A stretch of 64,000 nt of DNA from Nocardia jejuensis NBRC 103114 (GCF_001613145.1 NZ_BDBU01000029.1:1-64000); one strand, 5' to 3'. Counted from the stretch's first letter, positions 1-9,177 are shown. Notes: generated by a model not told the origin, from the sequence alone. A program made the numbers and translations.

Positions 1-1508
1 CGGCGGAGCTGGCCGTGGACGCCGGACACCGCGGCACCGCCGAACGGCTGGTGGGCGCCGCGCGCGCACTTCCTCTCACACCCGCGCAGGACGCCACCGC
101 GAACTGGCTGCTCAGCGGGTTCGAGGACGGGCTGCGTGAAAGTCCGACGCGCATAGGCGAACTGACCGCACTCGCGTCCACTGTCGCCGCCGACGGGTAT
201 CCCGATGCCGCGATGCGGATCATGTGGGGTGCGGCCATGCGGTGCTTCTGGTCCGAGCCCGGCATCGAGACCCGGCGCGCGGTGCTGGAGATGGCGGACA
301 CATTCGGCCTGCCCGAAAGCGATCCGCGCAAGGTCGCGATCGACTCGATCGTCGCGCCGATCGAACGTGGCGAACCCGTTCTGCGCCAACTGCATACGCT
401 CGCGGCGACGACCGGGCGAGATACCGAGGTCGATCACTTCCTGAGCAGCGCCGCGTTCCAGGTCGGCGCCTTCGACCTCGCCGCCACCTTCTCCGCCGCC
501 GCCACACCCGGATTCCGCTCCTCCGGACGACTGGGCCTGCTGACCCGCGCGCTGGCGATCCACGCCTGGAGCCTGGCGCGGCTCGGCGACCTCGCGACCG
601 CCGCGCCCATCGCCGCCGAGGCCGCGGCCTTCGCCCAGGAGATCGGGCAGCCGTTCATGCACGCGGTGATGGTTGCCGTGCAGTCCGAAATCGCCGCTCT
701 GCGAGGCGATTACACGCAGGCGTCGGCGCTGGCGGCGGAGGCCGAGCGGACCGGGCTGGCGGCGGGCGCACGACCGGTGCTTGCCACGGTCCAGCTCAGC
801 CGCGGGCTCATCGCCCTCGGGGAGGGTCGATTCGACGATGCCTTCACCGATCTGGCTCGGCTGCACGATCCGCTCGACCCGTCGTATTCGGCCTCGCTGC
901 GGGCGTATTTCCTCACCGAACTCGCCGAGGCCGCGGTGCGCGCCAGGCAGATGAAGCCACTCACGGAACTACTGGATGGCCTGGATGGCGCTGTCGCGTC
1001 CAGCTCGTCACCGGCGCTGCACATCGGAATGCGTTATGCCCGCGCGGTTCTCGCGGGTGATGCGGCCGATCCGCTGTTCGCCGAGGCATTGGCGGCGGAT
1101 CTCACCGCCTGGCCCGCGGAGCGTGGCCGACTGCATCTGGCTTACGGCGAATGGCTGCGCAGGCAGCGCCGAGTCGTGGAGTCTCGTACCCATTTGCGCA
1201 CGGCCCGAGAGGTTTTCGACGCGCTCGGGTTCGCCGCCTGGAGCGAGCGGGCCCGGTTGGAACTGCGCAGCGCCGGTGAGTCCAGCCCGAATCGCGATCC
1301 GGATGCCCGCGAGCGCCTCACTCCACACGAGTTGAGCATCGCGCAGCTGGCGGCGCAAGGTCTGACCAATCGGGAGATCGGTCAGCGGTTGTACCTGTCC
1401 CATCGCACGGTCAGCACCCATCTGCATCGGATCTTCCCGAAGCTCGGGATCAGCTCGCGCGGCGACCTCGCCGGACTGCTGCCCGCCACGGACGACCCGG
1501 CGGCCTGA
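1..1508 (+). CDS. LuxR-family (LAL-like) regulator, 3' part
   Basis: C-terminal part of a large transcriptional regulator. The frame is open to the left edge with no convincing start (a GTG at 15 lies inside continuous coding sequence), so the N-terminal part lies outside the window. About 400 residues of alpha-helical, Ala/Leu/Arg-rich TPR-like repeat precede a LuxR-type helix-turn-helix in the last 65 residues (LTPHELSIAQLAAQGLTN, then REIGQRLYLSHRTVSTHLHR). This architecture fits LAL or ATPase-coupled LuxR regulators, which normally carry an N-terminal AAA/NB-ARC ATPase, but that domain cannot be seen here. The next gene begins 63 bases downstream on the same strand. The target is unknown. 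Confidence 0.85.
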   Translation, partial: AELAVDAGHRGTAERLVGAARALPLTPAQDATANWLLSGFEDGLRESPTRIGELTALASTVAADGYPDAAMRIMWGAAMRCFWSEPGIETRRAVLEMADTFGLPESDPRKVAIDSIVAPIERGEPVLRQLHTLAATTGRDTEVDHFLSSAAFQVGAFDLAATFSAAATPGFRSSGRLGLLTRALAIHAWSLARLGDLATAAPIAAEAAAFAQEIGQPFMHAVMVAVQSEIAALRGDYTQASALAAEAERTGLAAGARPVLATVQLSRGLIALGEGRFDDAFTDLARLHDPLDPSYSASLRAYFLTELAEAAVRARQMKPLTELLDGLDGAVASSSSPALHIGMRYARAVLAGDAADPLFAEALAADLTAWPAERGRLHLAYGEWLRRQRRVVESRTHLRTAREVFDALGFAAWSERARLELRSAGESSPNRDPDARERLTPHELSIAQLAAQGLTNREIGQRLYLSHRTVSTHLHRIFPKLGISSRGDLAGLLPATDDPAA

Positions 1509-1571
1509 CAGACACTCATTACGTCATCCGACGCTCGCCGCGCCATCCCGGCCCTCCATAGCGTCGAGGGC

Positions 1572-2615
1572 ATGAACAAGAGCAGAAGATTTCTCGGTGC
1601 GGCGCTGGTGACGGGGCTGACCGCGGCGACACTGGCCGCGTGCGGGGCGGAGTCGTCGAGCACGCCCGCCACGGTGACGACTGCGGCGGGCGCGGATCTG
1701 CGGGCCGGATCCGGGGCCCACACCACGCTCGGGCCGGTCAAACAGATCGTGGCCGGGGCGCTGGATGTCGGGTACTTCGAGTTCGGGCCCAGCACCGGGC
1801 AGCCGGTGATCCTGCTGCACGGGTGGCCCTACGATCCCTACAGCTACGCCGATGTGGCGCCGCTGCTCGCCGATGCCGGTTACCGCGTCCTGATTCCGTT
1901 CCTGCGCGGGTATGGATCCACCACATTCCTGTCCCCCCAGACCGTACGGAACGGGCAGCAGTCGGCCATCGCCCGCGACATCGTCGATTTCATGGATGCG
2001 CTGCACATCGACAAGGCCGTGCTCGGCGGATTCGATTGGGGCGCACGCACGGTCGACATCATCGCCGCGCTGTGGCCCGAGCGCGTCAAGGCGATGGTCG
2101 CGGTGAGCGGGTACATCGTCACTCAGCAGGCGGCGCAGCAGCAGCCGCTGTCACCGGACGCCGAGCTCGGCTGGTGGTACCAGTACTACTTCGCGACCGA
2201 GCGCGGGCGCGCCGGATACGCCGAGAATCGCCACGACTTCAACGAGCTGATCTGGAAGCGCGCCTCTCCCGCATGGAATTTCGACGCCGCGACCTTCGAT
2301 CGAAGCGCCGCCTCGTTCGACAATCCGGATCACGTCGATGTCGTGATCTCGAACTACCGGTGGCGATTGAGCCTGGCTCCCGGGGAGCCGCAGTACGACG
2401 CATACGAACAGCGCCTTGCCACGGGACCGGCGATCACCGTGCCCGCCATCACGATCGGCAGTGATTTCGACGGCGCGGCCAAGGATGGAAAGCCGTACGC
2501 CGCCAAGTACACCGGCAGGTACGAGCACCGGGTGCTGGACGGCATCGGGCACAACGTGCCGCAGGAGGCTCCGAAACCGTTCGCGCAGGCGGTCATCGAC
2601 GCGGACCATCTCTGA
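1572..2615 (+). CDS. Lipoprotein alpha/beta hydrolase, epoxide-hydrolase-like
   Basis: 347 residues. A signal peptide ends in a lipobox (LAAC, Cys24), so the protein is probably lipid-anchored on the outer face of the membrane. The mature part is an alpha/beta hydrolase: the oxyanion-hole motif HGWP is at residues 83-86, the nucleophile elbow GGFDWG places an aspartate (Asp155) where serine hydrolases have Ser, and the catalytic His is in GIGHNVPQEAP (about His327). An Asp nucleophile with HGxP is the pattern of epoxide hydrolases and haloalkane dehalogenases. The substrate cannot be read from sequence. A secreted lipoprotein epoxide-hydrolase-like enzyme is less usual than the cytoplasmic form. 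Confidence 0.85.
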   Translation: MNKSRRFLGAALVTGLTAATLAACGAESSSTPATVTTAAGADLRAGSGAHTTLGPVKQIVAGALDVGYFEFGPSTGQPVILLHGWPYDPYSYADVAPLLADAGYRVLIPFLRGYGSTTFLSPQTVRNGQQSAIARDIVDFMDALHIDKAVLGGFDWGARTVDIIAALWPERVKAMVAVSGYIVTQQAAQQQPLSPDAELGWWYQYYFATERGRAGYAENRHDFNELIWKRASPAWNFDAATFDRSAASFDNPDHVDVVISNYRWRLSLAPGEPQYDAYEQRLATGPAITVPAITIGSDFDGAAKDGKPYAAKYTGRYEHRVLDGIGHNVPQEAPKPFAQAVIDADHL

Positions 2616-2700
2616 GGGTCGAGGACGCCGGGGGTGTTTCCGACCGCGGTGTCGCTCCGCGGACGGGCTCCACCCGGGTACCCCGGCTCGCTCAGGAGCA

Positions 2701-2729
2701 ATGCCGAGCCCCGTGGCAGGGCTCGGCAT
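2701..2729. terminator. Bidirectional terminator hairpin
   Basis: An 11-bp perfect inverted repeat (ATGCCGAGCCC) with a 7-nt loop lies between the convergent hydrolase and ABC-F genes. It can serve both strands. Confidence 0.7.
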
Positions 2730-2736
2730 GCTCTCT

Positions 2737-4332
2737 CTAGAGGGAGCTTCGGCGGTGGATGCCGCCACCGGGCTCGAGTTCCAGGACCGTATCGATGCCG
2801 ATGCGGCGCAGGAACGGATGGTCGTGGCTGACAACGAGAATCGCGCCACGATAGTCGGACAGGGCTTCGACGAGTTGCTCCACGCTGGGGATGTCGAGGT
2901 TGTTCGTGGGCTCGTCGAGAATCAGCAGTTGCGCGGGCGGGTCCGCGAACAGCAAGCGAGCCAGCGATACTCGGAAGCGTTCGCCACCCGAGAGGGTGCG
3001 GACCGGTCGTTCGACGCTGCTGCCGCGCAGCAGTAGCCGGGCCAGCCGATTGCGAATGTCGCCGGGAGAGGCGGTGGCGGCGACCGAGTGGACGTTCTCC
3101 AGGGCGCTGGCCTGCTCGTCCAGGTTGTCGAGGCGCTGTGGCAGGTAGCCGACCCGGTCGGTGAGGAGGGTGGCGCGGTCGGGGCGGCGATCGTGGAGCA
3201 GGTCGTCGAGCAGAGTGGATTTTCCGACGCCGTTGGGCCCGATCAGCGCCACTCGCTCCGGTCCCTGGATGACGAGGGTCCGCTCGCCGTCACGCAATTC
3301 GGCGATGCGGCGACTGCGAGGCACGTCGGGGTCCGGGAGTTCGAGGTGAATGTGTTCCTCGCGCCGTACACGAGCTGCGGCGGAGTTCAGTGCCTCTTGT
3401 GCGGCAACGACTTTCGCATCGAGTGTGGTCCGCATGGCCCCTGCCGAACCCTGCGCCCTGCTGGCGCGATTGCCCGCCAGAATGCGAGGTATGCCGCCGT
3501 CGCGCTGCGTCGCTTTGCCGGTGCGCTCTCGCCGGGCGAGTTTGGTCTCGGCGTCGATGCGCTGGCGCTTCTCGACCTTCAGGGCTTGCTCGGCGGTTCG
3601 CGCGGCTTGCGCGGCGGCGGCCTGCTCGTGCTCGATGTGCTGTTTCCAGGCGCTGTAGGGGCCGCCGAACACATCCAGGGTCGCGCCGTGCAGTTCGGCG
3701 GTCGCGTCCATGTGCTCGAGCAGCTCGAGGTCGTGGCTCACCACCACGAGCGTGCCGGGCCACGTGTCGACGAATTCGGCCAGCTTGGCACGGGTTTCGC
3801 GATCCAGGTTGTTGGTCGGCTCGTCGAGAAGGGTGATCGGAGTGCGGCGGATCCGCAGACCCGTGATCGCGATCAGAACGGCCTCGCCGCCGGAGATCTC
3901 GCCGACTCGACGATCGAGATCTGCTGCCCGGAAGCCTATTTCGTCCAGTGCCTCCGCGGCGCGCGCTTCGATGTCCCAGTCGTCGCCGATGGTGTCGAAG
4001 TGTTCGTCCGCGGTGTCGCCGGACTCGATCGCGCGCAGAGCCGCGAGTTCGTCTGCGACGCCGAGCAATTGCGCGATGGTGTCGTCTCGGCCGAGGGTGA
4101 GCGTCTGCGGTAGGTACCCCACCTCACCGGTGGTGTCGATGTGCCCGGAGGTCGGCGTCAGCTCTCCGGCGATCAATCGCAACAGCGTGGATTTTCCCGA
4201 GCCGTTGCGCCCGACGAGGCCGGTGCGCCCGGCGGTCAGGGCGCCGTCGAGACCGGCGAGGGCAACGGTCCCGTCCGGCCATTCGAATGACAGATTCTGC
4301 AGCAGAACCGCAGAGGGCATGGATGTGGACAT
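2737..4332 (-). CDS. ABC-F family ATPase (ribosome-protection type)
   Basis: 531 residues with two ABC ATPase domains in one chain and no membrane segments, the ABC-F layout. Walker A motifs are GRNGSGKST (41-49) and GPNGVGKST (365-373). The signatures are SGGEA in the first half and LSGGERFRVSLA (from about 447) in the second. Both halves have LDEPTNNLD and a switch His (VVSHD). A charged helical linker of about 80 residues rich in Ala, Arg and Lys (about 225-320) separates the domains, where ABC-F factors contact the ribosomal exit site. ABC-F proteins either tune translation or protect ribosomes from macrolide, lincosamide or pleuromutilin-type drugs; sequence alone does not decide. Its leader can form two hairpins, hinting at attenuation. 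It is convergent with the upstream hydrolase. Confidence 0.92.
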   Translation of the reverse strand: MSTSMPSAVLLQNLSFEWPDGTVALAGLDGALTAGRTGLVGRNGSGKSTLLRLIAGELTPTSGHIDTTGEVGYLPQTLTLGRDDTIAQLLGVADELAALRAIESGDTADEHFDTIGDDWDIEARAAEALDEIGFRAADLDRRVGEISGGEAVLIAITGLRIRRTPITLLDEPTNNLDRETRAKLAEFVDTWPGTLVVVSHDLELLEHMDATAELHGATLDVFGGPYSAWKQHIEHEQAAAAQAARTAEQALKVEKRQRIDAETKLARRERTGKATQRDGGIPRILAGNRASRAQGSAGAMRTTLDAKVVAAQEALNSAAARVRREEHIHLELPDPDVPRSRRIAELRDGERTLVIQGPERVALIGPNGVGKSTLLDDLLHDRRPDRATLLTDRVGYLPQRLDNLDEQASALENVHSVAATASPGDIRNRLARLLLRGSSVERPVRTLSGGERFRVSLARLLFADPPAQLLILDEPTNNLDIPSVEQLVEALSDYRGAILVVSHDHPFLRRIGIDTVLELEPGGGIHRRSSL

Positions 4333-4351
4333 GGGTTGTCGACTCTTTCCT

Positions 4352-4403
4352 GCTCGCGTACGAGCGGCCGCAAATATCGCGCCCGGATATGCAATCGGGC
4401 GCG
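4352..4403 (-). promoter_or_regulatory. Structured leader upstream of ABC-F gene
   Basis: Two inverted repeats lie 20-71 bases before the ABC-F start: GCTCG/CGAGC (4352-4365) and CGCGCCCG/CGGGCGCG (4378-4403). Further upstream is a GTCCG-rich dyad near 4450-4463. ABC-F resistance genes are often controlled by attenuation in such leaders, so this is a candidate leader. No run of U follows the stems, so simple intrinsic termination is not obvious. Confidence 0.35.
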
Positions 4404-4582
4404 CGTGATCTCGGAACTTTGCGGATGGGCGAAGGCGAAAACCTCACGGACGGTCCGGAATACGGACACCCGCGTGAGTGTGTGCGTTCAGAGGCCGCCT
4501 TCGACCGGGCGGCTAGAGTCTGTCCACTTCCTCTATGAGCACACACCCACGCTACCAGGCGTCGAATCCACGGGAGTCCAGG

Positions 4583-4984
4583 TCAGGCCGCATCGAGGGC
4601 GGCGGTGATCTTTCGAGCCATCTCGGCGGTGGCGGGCGCGGGGTTGCCCTGGGAGATGCGGGCGGCGGAGTCCACGGCGATCAGGACGGTGGTGCGGAAG
4701 TTGCCGGCCTCCGCGGGGTCCTTTTGCTCGAGGAGGGCGACGGCGGCGGTCAGTGCGGGCAGCACCTGGTCGGCGAGTTCGGCCACGGACTTGCCCTTCA
4801 GCTTGATGTCCTTGGACTTGGCGGCGAGAACATGGCCGATGGGACCGGTCGCGGACATCAGGGCGAGGCTGCCCTCGGTGGCGGCTTTGCTGGGCTTGCC
4901 ACCGGTGGAGGCCAGCAGGGACACGGCGCCGTAGGCGGCGGTGCGAACGGTCTGCTGATCCTGGGCGGTGAGGTTGAGGGACAT
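4583..4984 (-). CDS. Small conserved Ala-rich protein, unknown function
   Basis: 133 residues starting MSLNLTAQDQQTVRTAAYGA. The start was chosen because GGAGTACACATC lies directly before the ATG; the open frame extends 45 codons upstream but that part has no RBS and atypical composition. The protein is helical and soluble, without signal peptide or membrane segment, with a Gly/Lys/Ser loop (STGGKPSKAATEG) and regular heptad-like Leu/Ala spacing. It is flanked by ABC-F and HD-domain genes, both also minus strand but separated by gaps of about 190-250 bases, so it is probably transcribed alone. I do not recognise the family. Confidence 0.75.
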   Translation of the reverse strand: MSLNLTAQDQQTVRTAAYGAVSLLASTGGKPSKAATEGSLALMSATGPIGHVLAAKSKDIKLKGKSVAELADQVLPALTAAVALLEQKDPAEAGNFRTTVLIAVDSAARISQGNPAPATAEMARKITAALDAA

Positions 4985-5170
4985 GATGTGTACTCCTTCG
5001 AAGTGGTGACTCGGATCCGTTCGGAGCCGGTCGTTTTCGTTGATGTACACACTGTGGCGGGGGCAGCTGACAGCGCACTGACAGTCCTCTGACACGGTCG
5101 CTGACACCGAGTCCGGCACTCTCCCCGATGCGAGTGTGCTGATCCGGCAGTGCCGAATCGGCGTCGAGGC

Positions 5171-5725
5171 TCAGCGTGCGGCGGCCACCCGTTCGATGAC
5201 GGGGCGCCAGGCGGGGAGGGCGCTGACCCTCAGGTCGATCACCTTGCCCGCGTCGTCGGCCTTGCGCAGGGCCAGGGCGGCGTGGAAATCGGGGTCGGCT
5301 TCGAATTCTGCGATCTCGGTGGTGGTCATGGGGCCGCCCTGGGCGATCAGGGTTCGCCGGCTGGATTCGGACAGGGCGGCGGTGTGCACCGAATCGGTCG
5401 CTGCCAGATAGCGTTTCGCGGTGACGTGCAGTTCCACGAGGCGCGCCACTCGATCGCCGAGCAGGTCTCGGACCGCGTCCGCGCCGTGACGCCCGTGCCC
5501 GGCGTCGTCGCCGGGGACCAGCATGTGACCGATGTCGTGCACGAGCCCGGCGACCTGGAGTTGCTCGTCATCGGGAAATCGCTCCCGCAGCAGCTCCGCG
5601 CACTGGCGGTCGTGGTCGAGGATGTCGACGGGGTCACCGCTGCGGTCCGGCATATCCCAGACGTCCTCGCAGTCCGAGAGCAGTTCCATGAGTTCATCGA
5701 CGGTCGACACCCGTACGCGGTCCAT
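5171..5725 (-). CDS. HD-domain protein, PhnZ/TmpB-like oxygenase family
   Basis: 184 residues. HD metal ligands are visible: His38 (ILDHDRQ), His63-Asp64 (LVHDIGH), His80 and His100 (ELHVTAKRYL). The stretch HVTAKRYL and the later AQGGPM resemble the HD-type mixed-valent di-iron oxygenases of phosphonate breakdown (PhnZ, and the HDIG proteins of phosphonate operons) rather than HD phosphohydrolases. PhnZ cleaves the C-P bond of 2-amino-1-hydroxyethylphosphonate. No phnY-like dioxygenase or phosphonate transporter is adjacent, so the substrate is open. ATG at 5725 is preferred (AGG 8 nt upstream); a GTG at 5734 is possible. Confidence 0.8.
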   Translation of the reverse strand: MDRVRVSTVDELMELLSDCEDVWDMPDRSGDPVDILDHDRQCAELLRERFPDDEQLQVAGLVHDIGHMLVPGDDAGHGRHGADAVRDLLGDRVARLVELHVTAKRYLAATDSVHTAALSESSRRTLIAQGGPMTTTEIAEFEADPDFHAALALRKADDAGKVIDLRVSALPAWRPVIERVAAAR

Positions 5726-5817
5726 GACCGACACCTAAGTCGCGAGAGGTTTGCTCCGCGTGAAGCCCAGATGAATTCCGTGGCAGAGGGAAGCGGATGG
5801 ACGCGGCCTGAGCTGCT

Positions 5818-6573
5818 GTGGCCGGATTGCGTAGTTTCACGCTGCCGGGGATGGGAGGCGGGGACGAGGATGGGGAATTCGGACTAGGGATTGGTGGGAT
5901 CGTGGTGGGTGAGGATGGGCGGCCCAAGGGGTTGGGGAAGCGGGCTTGGGTGACCACGAAAGTGGTTCGGCGGGTGCTGCGGGGATTGGCCTGGTCGAGA
6001 TTCGTGCGGGTGAGTGTGGTCGGGCGGGAGTTGGTGCCGGGGAGTGGGCCGGTCATCGTGGCCAGCAATCACATTTCGATGTTGGATGCGGTGTTTCTGT
6101 GGGGGGCTTTGCGGCGGCGGGCGGTCGCTATCGCCATGGCGGAGTTGTGGACGTGGCCGGTGGTGGGGTGGCTGGTGAAGCGGCTCGGGCAGATTCCGGT
6201 GGTGCGGCGCGACAGCGAGTCGGGGCAGGAGGCGATGTCGCAGGCGGAGCGGGTACTGCGGCACGGCGGCGTGCTGATCATCTATCCGGAGGGGCGGCTG
6301 GTCACGCGGGGCGAAGTCGAGCCGTACAAGCCGGGGGTGGCGAAACTTGCGCTGGCGACCGGGATTCCGATCGTTCCGGTGGGGACCTCGGGAACCGATC
6401 GGGTGTTGCCGATGCGGAAATCTCGGGGAGACGGGCCGGCGTTCGACCGGAGCCAGCGGGTCACCATTCATTTCGGGGAGCCCATCGATCCCGCCGGATT
6501 CGACGATCCCGACAAGCTGCTGGATCATCTGCGGCAGCGCATCGAGGACCTACGCACTCCGGACGCCGAATAG
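5818..6573 (+). CDS. 1-acyl-sn-glycerol-3-phosphate acyltransferase (PlsC family)
   Basis: 251 residues from a GTG start. The LPLAT motifs are intact: NHISMLD (Asn84-His85 ... Asp90, the NHx4D acyl-transfer motif) and YPEGRL (156-161). They place it among enzymes that acylate lysophosphatidic acid at the membrane surface in phosphatidic acid synthesis. The Gly-rich first 40 residues are atypical, so the true start may lie at an internal ATG or GTG before GLGKRAWVTTKVV. It is divergent from the HD-domain gene and convergent with the glycosyltransferase operon. Paralogues in mycolate-containing actinobacteria may acylate other lipids. Confidence 0.88.
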   Translation: MAGLRSFTLPGMGGGDEDGEFGLGIGGIVVGEDGRPKGLGKRAWVTTKVVRRVLRGLAWSRFVRVSVVGRELVPGSGPVIVASNHISMLDAVFLWGALRRRAVAIAMAELWTWPVVGWLVKRLGQIPVVRRDSESGQEAMSQAERVLRHGGVLIIYPEGRLVTRGEVEPYKPGVAKLALATGIPIVPVGTSGTDRVLPMRKSRGDGPAFDRSQRVTIHFGEPIDPAGFDDPDKLLDHLRQRIEDLRTPDAE

Positions 6574-6655
6574 GCGCGGCGGGGCGCACATCCCCTCGAG
6601 ATATGCGCGCCCCGCGCACCGAGCGACGGCCGTGTCCGGGAAACGGAGACCGGAG

Positions 6656-7900
6656 TTATCCCGCCGCGTCGAGCCGCGCTTCGATGATCTTCAATGCCTC
6701 CCCCGCGCCGTCCTCCTCGGCGATTCTCGCGGCGAGCCGAGAAGCGTTGGCGCGCAGCGAAGTATCGGCGACGGTGTCGCGGATGGCAGCGGCCAGGTTG
6801 TCCGCGGAGAGCTTCTGGTGCGGGATGGTCGCACTGCTGACGCCCAGGTCGACCAGGCGACGCGCCCAGAACGGCTGATCCGAGTAGACCGGCACGCCGA
6901 TGGCGGGAACGCCCGCGCGCAGACCCGCCGCCGTCGTGCCCGCGCCGCAGTGATGCACGACGGCCGCCATCTGCGGGAAGAGCCAGTCGTGCGGCACTTC
7001 GCCGATCGTCATGAGGCTGTCCCCGCTCACGTCCAATTGCAGCCAGCCCGCCTGCACGATGCCGCGCACACCCGCCTGTTTCAGTGCGCTGCCGACGATT
7101 TCCGACATGCGGGCGCTGTGCTCGGCGCTGTTGACCACGCTGCCGAACCCGACGAACACCGGCGGCGGTCCCGCGGCGAGGAATTCCACGAGCTCGGCGG
7201 GCGGCTGCCACTCGTGTGGACGGGGCGGCCACCAGTAGCCGGTGACCTCGAGACCCGGCCGCCAGTCGGCGGGCCGGGGCAGCACGCTGGGCGAATAGCC
7301 GTGCAGGATCACCCATTCCGCGGCCGTGCGACGACGCCGCAGTTCGCGGACGCCCACCTTCGGCAGGCCGAGCTCGCGACGGAACGCGCTCACGGCTCCG
7401 CCGTAGACGTGATCGGTGATCCACCCGCCGATGTCCGCGGCCAGTCGATTGCCGCGCGCGCCCATCGACTGCGCGCCCATCGAGGCGGGCGGATGCGCGG
7501 CGGTCGCCGACATCGGCTGGAACCGCACTCCGATGGCGGGGATGCCCTTGGCCTCGGCGAGCGGGAAGCCCGCGAACTCGGTCAGTTGCGAGATCAACAG
7601 CGCGTCGGCGGGGATGTCCCGCAGGGCGTCGATCATGCCCTGGCCGGTGGCGCGAACCCCTTTGGGCGAGGCGAACTGCCAGGCCGCCTTCTGCCGATCG
7701 ACGTCCGGATCCTCCATGTCGACATCGACATTGGTCTCCATCTGCCGGAAGTTCAGTCCGCAACCGGAGATCAGCTCGGCGAACACCGAGTGCGCGGCCA
7801 CCGTGACCTCGTGCCCGGCCTCCTTCAGCCGCACGCCGAGTCCGGTCAGCGGGGCGATGTCTCCGCGGCTGCCGATGCCGGTCATGACTATTCTGCTCAT
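6656..7900 (-). CDS. UDP-glycosyltransferase, MGT / sterol-glucosyltransferase-like
   Basis: 414 residues, GT-B fold, GT1-like. The N-terminus starts MSRIVMTGIGSRGDIAPL, the acceptor-domain start typical of glycolipid, sterol and macrolide glycosyltransferases. The C-terminal donor site reads VHHCGAGTTAAGLRAGVPAI and VYSDQPFWARRL, the classical nucleotide-sugar-binding segment. It resembles enzymes that glycosylate lipopeptides, glycopeptides or phenolic glycolipids. It is the last gene of a four-gene operon; its ATG overlaps the stop of the upstream condensation-domain gene (ATGA), implying translational coupling. The acceptor is unknown but is likely the product of the other three enzymes. 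Confidence 0.9.
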   Translation of the reverse strand: MSRIVMTGIGSRGDIAPLTGLGVRLKEAGHEVTVAAHSVFAELISGCGLNFRQMETNVDVDMEDPDVDRQKAAWQFASPKGVRATGQGMIDALRDIPADALLISQLTEFAGFPLAEAKGIPAIGVRFQPMSATAAHPPASMGAQSMGARGNRLAADIGGWITDHVYGGAVSAFRRELGLPKVGVRELRRRRTAAEWVILHGYSPSVLPRPADWRPGLEVTGYWWPPRPHEWQPPAELVEFLAAGPPPVFVGFGSVVNSAEHSARMSEIVGSALKQAGVRGIVQAGWLQLDVSGDSLMTIGEVPHDWLFPQMAAVVHHCGAGTTAAGLRAGVPAIGVPVYSDQPFWARRLVDLGVSSATIPHQKLSADNLAAAIRDTVADTSLRANASRLAARIAEEDGAGEALKIIEARLDAAG

Positions 7901-9177
7901 GCGCTGACCCCGATCTCGACGGTCTCCAGGATCGACAGCCATTGCGCGACAATCTCTTTCACTCGCGCTATGCCGATGCCGCCGGTGGGCGAATGGACCG
8001 AGTAGTGCACGCGGCGGACGCCGTCGTTCTGGCTGGCCCCGAGGAACATGCTCAGATCGAACACGGTCAGACGGGCTTGTTCACGCGAGTGCGCACCCGG
8101 AATCCAGACGCCCACATCGCCGAGATAGTTGAAATAGAACTTCGGAGTGTTGAATTCGACGACCCGCGCGAAGCCTTCGGGGTGATGCCAGAACAGCAGC
8201 GTGAAGTCCTCGGGATGCTGTGGGTAACCGGCGATCGCGTCCAGCATTCGATCGCCGTGGCTGCCGGTCGCCGGGCGCAGCAGCCACGGATAGTCGTCGG
8301 AGAGCCAGGCGACGGTACGGCTGAGATCGGTGCCGGGACGCAGTCGGCTGTAGCGGCCGTGCTTCTGCACCTGCACCGGACGGGCGACGCCGGTAACGTC
8401 CTCGATGGCCAAACCCAGTGCGATGAGCAGGATTCGAGTGAAGGAGACGTCGAGGGCGGCGGGGAGTTCGTCGAGCAGCCGCTCCGCGAGCGGGCCTTCG
8501 ATCACACCGTCCAGGAAGGCCGACTCCGGCGAGTCGGGGCGCTCGGTGACATACGGTTCGATATCCGAGGCCGCGACCCAGTAGTCGAACTCACCGGAGC
8601 GGGTCAGCGCGTACTCGTCCAGGAATTCGGCCCATTCCGCGCCGGTCGTCGATTCCGGTGGCAGGACGATCGGTTCGCCCGCCTCCCATTGGCGAACGTA
8701 GGTGGCGACGTCGTCCCACATCACCCACATGGCGACGCCGTCGATGGCGACATGATGAATGGTGAGCAGCAGGATGTTGACGTCCGTGGACCGGGTGAGC
8801 AGAGCGGCGGTGACGACCTTGCCCGCGGGCGGGTCGAGGCGGAGATTGCTCGCGACCGTGGTCTCCTCGATCACCTGCTCGATCGATTCGGGGGCGACAT
8901 GCTCGATGTCGATCACGCGCACATCGATTCTGTCCGTGTCGATTCCGCCGTCGGACGGCAGTTCGATGAGGCACCGCGCGTCCATGCCGTAGCTGTACCG
9001 GCTGCGCAGCGATTCGTGGTTGTCGATGAGCGCGTTGATCAGATGCTGTGCGTCGTGCAGACCCATCGTGACCGGAACCGGGCACGGGATGGTGATCCCG
9101 AACAGGGCCGGATTCGGATCCCACATCAGGAACTTCTTGGCGGCGGCGGTCAGCCGCGCCGGGCGCAGGGTCGTCAT
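7897..9177 (-). CDS. Stand-alone condensation-domain protein (NRPS C / PapA-like acyltransferase)
   Basis: 426 residues. The catalytic HHxxxDG motif is present as HHVAIDG (His141-His142-Asp146-Gly147), and the chain has the length and motif placement of a single CoA-dependent-acyltransferase-fold domain. There is no adenylation or carrier domain in this gene, and no NRPS or PKS in the window. It may therefore act as a free-standing acyl or amide transferase, as PapA proteins do on mycobacterial glycolipids, or pair with an NRPS elsewhere. ATG at 9177 lies 20 bases after the Eis-like gene; upstream open sequence lacks coding character. It is coupled downstream to the glycosyltransferase. Confidence 0.88.
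   Translation of the reverse strand: MTTLRPARLTAAAKKFLMWDPNPALFGITIPCPVPVTMGLHDAQHLINALIDNHESLRSRYSYGMDARCLIELPSDGGIDTDRIDVRVIDIEHVAPESIEQVIEETTVASNLRLDPPAGKVVTAALLTRSTDVNILLLTIHHVAIDGVAMWVMWDDVATYVRQWEAGEPIVLPPESTTGAEWAEFLDEYALTRSGEFDYWVAASDIEPYVTERPDSPESAFLDGVIEGPLAERLLDELPAALDVSFTRILLIALGLAIEDVTGVARPVQVQKHGRYSRLRPGTDLSRTVAWLSDDYPWLLRPATGSHGDRMLDAIAGYPQHPEDFTLLFWHHPEGFARVVEFNTPKFYFNYLGDVGVWIPGAHSREQARLTVFDLSMFLGASQNDGVRRVHYSVHSPTGGIGIARVKEIVAQWLSILETVEIGVSA

Noticed and set aside
4236..4469. Leader peptide frame upstream of the ABC-F gene (GTG start)
   Set aside because: It runs through the ABC-F start codon without ending in the leader and lacks an RBS, so it is not a typical attenuator peptide.
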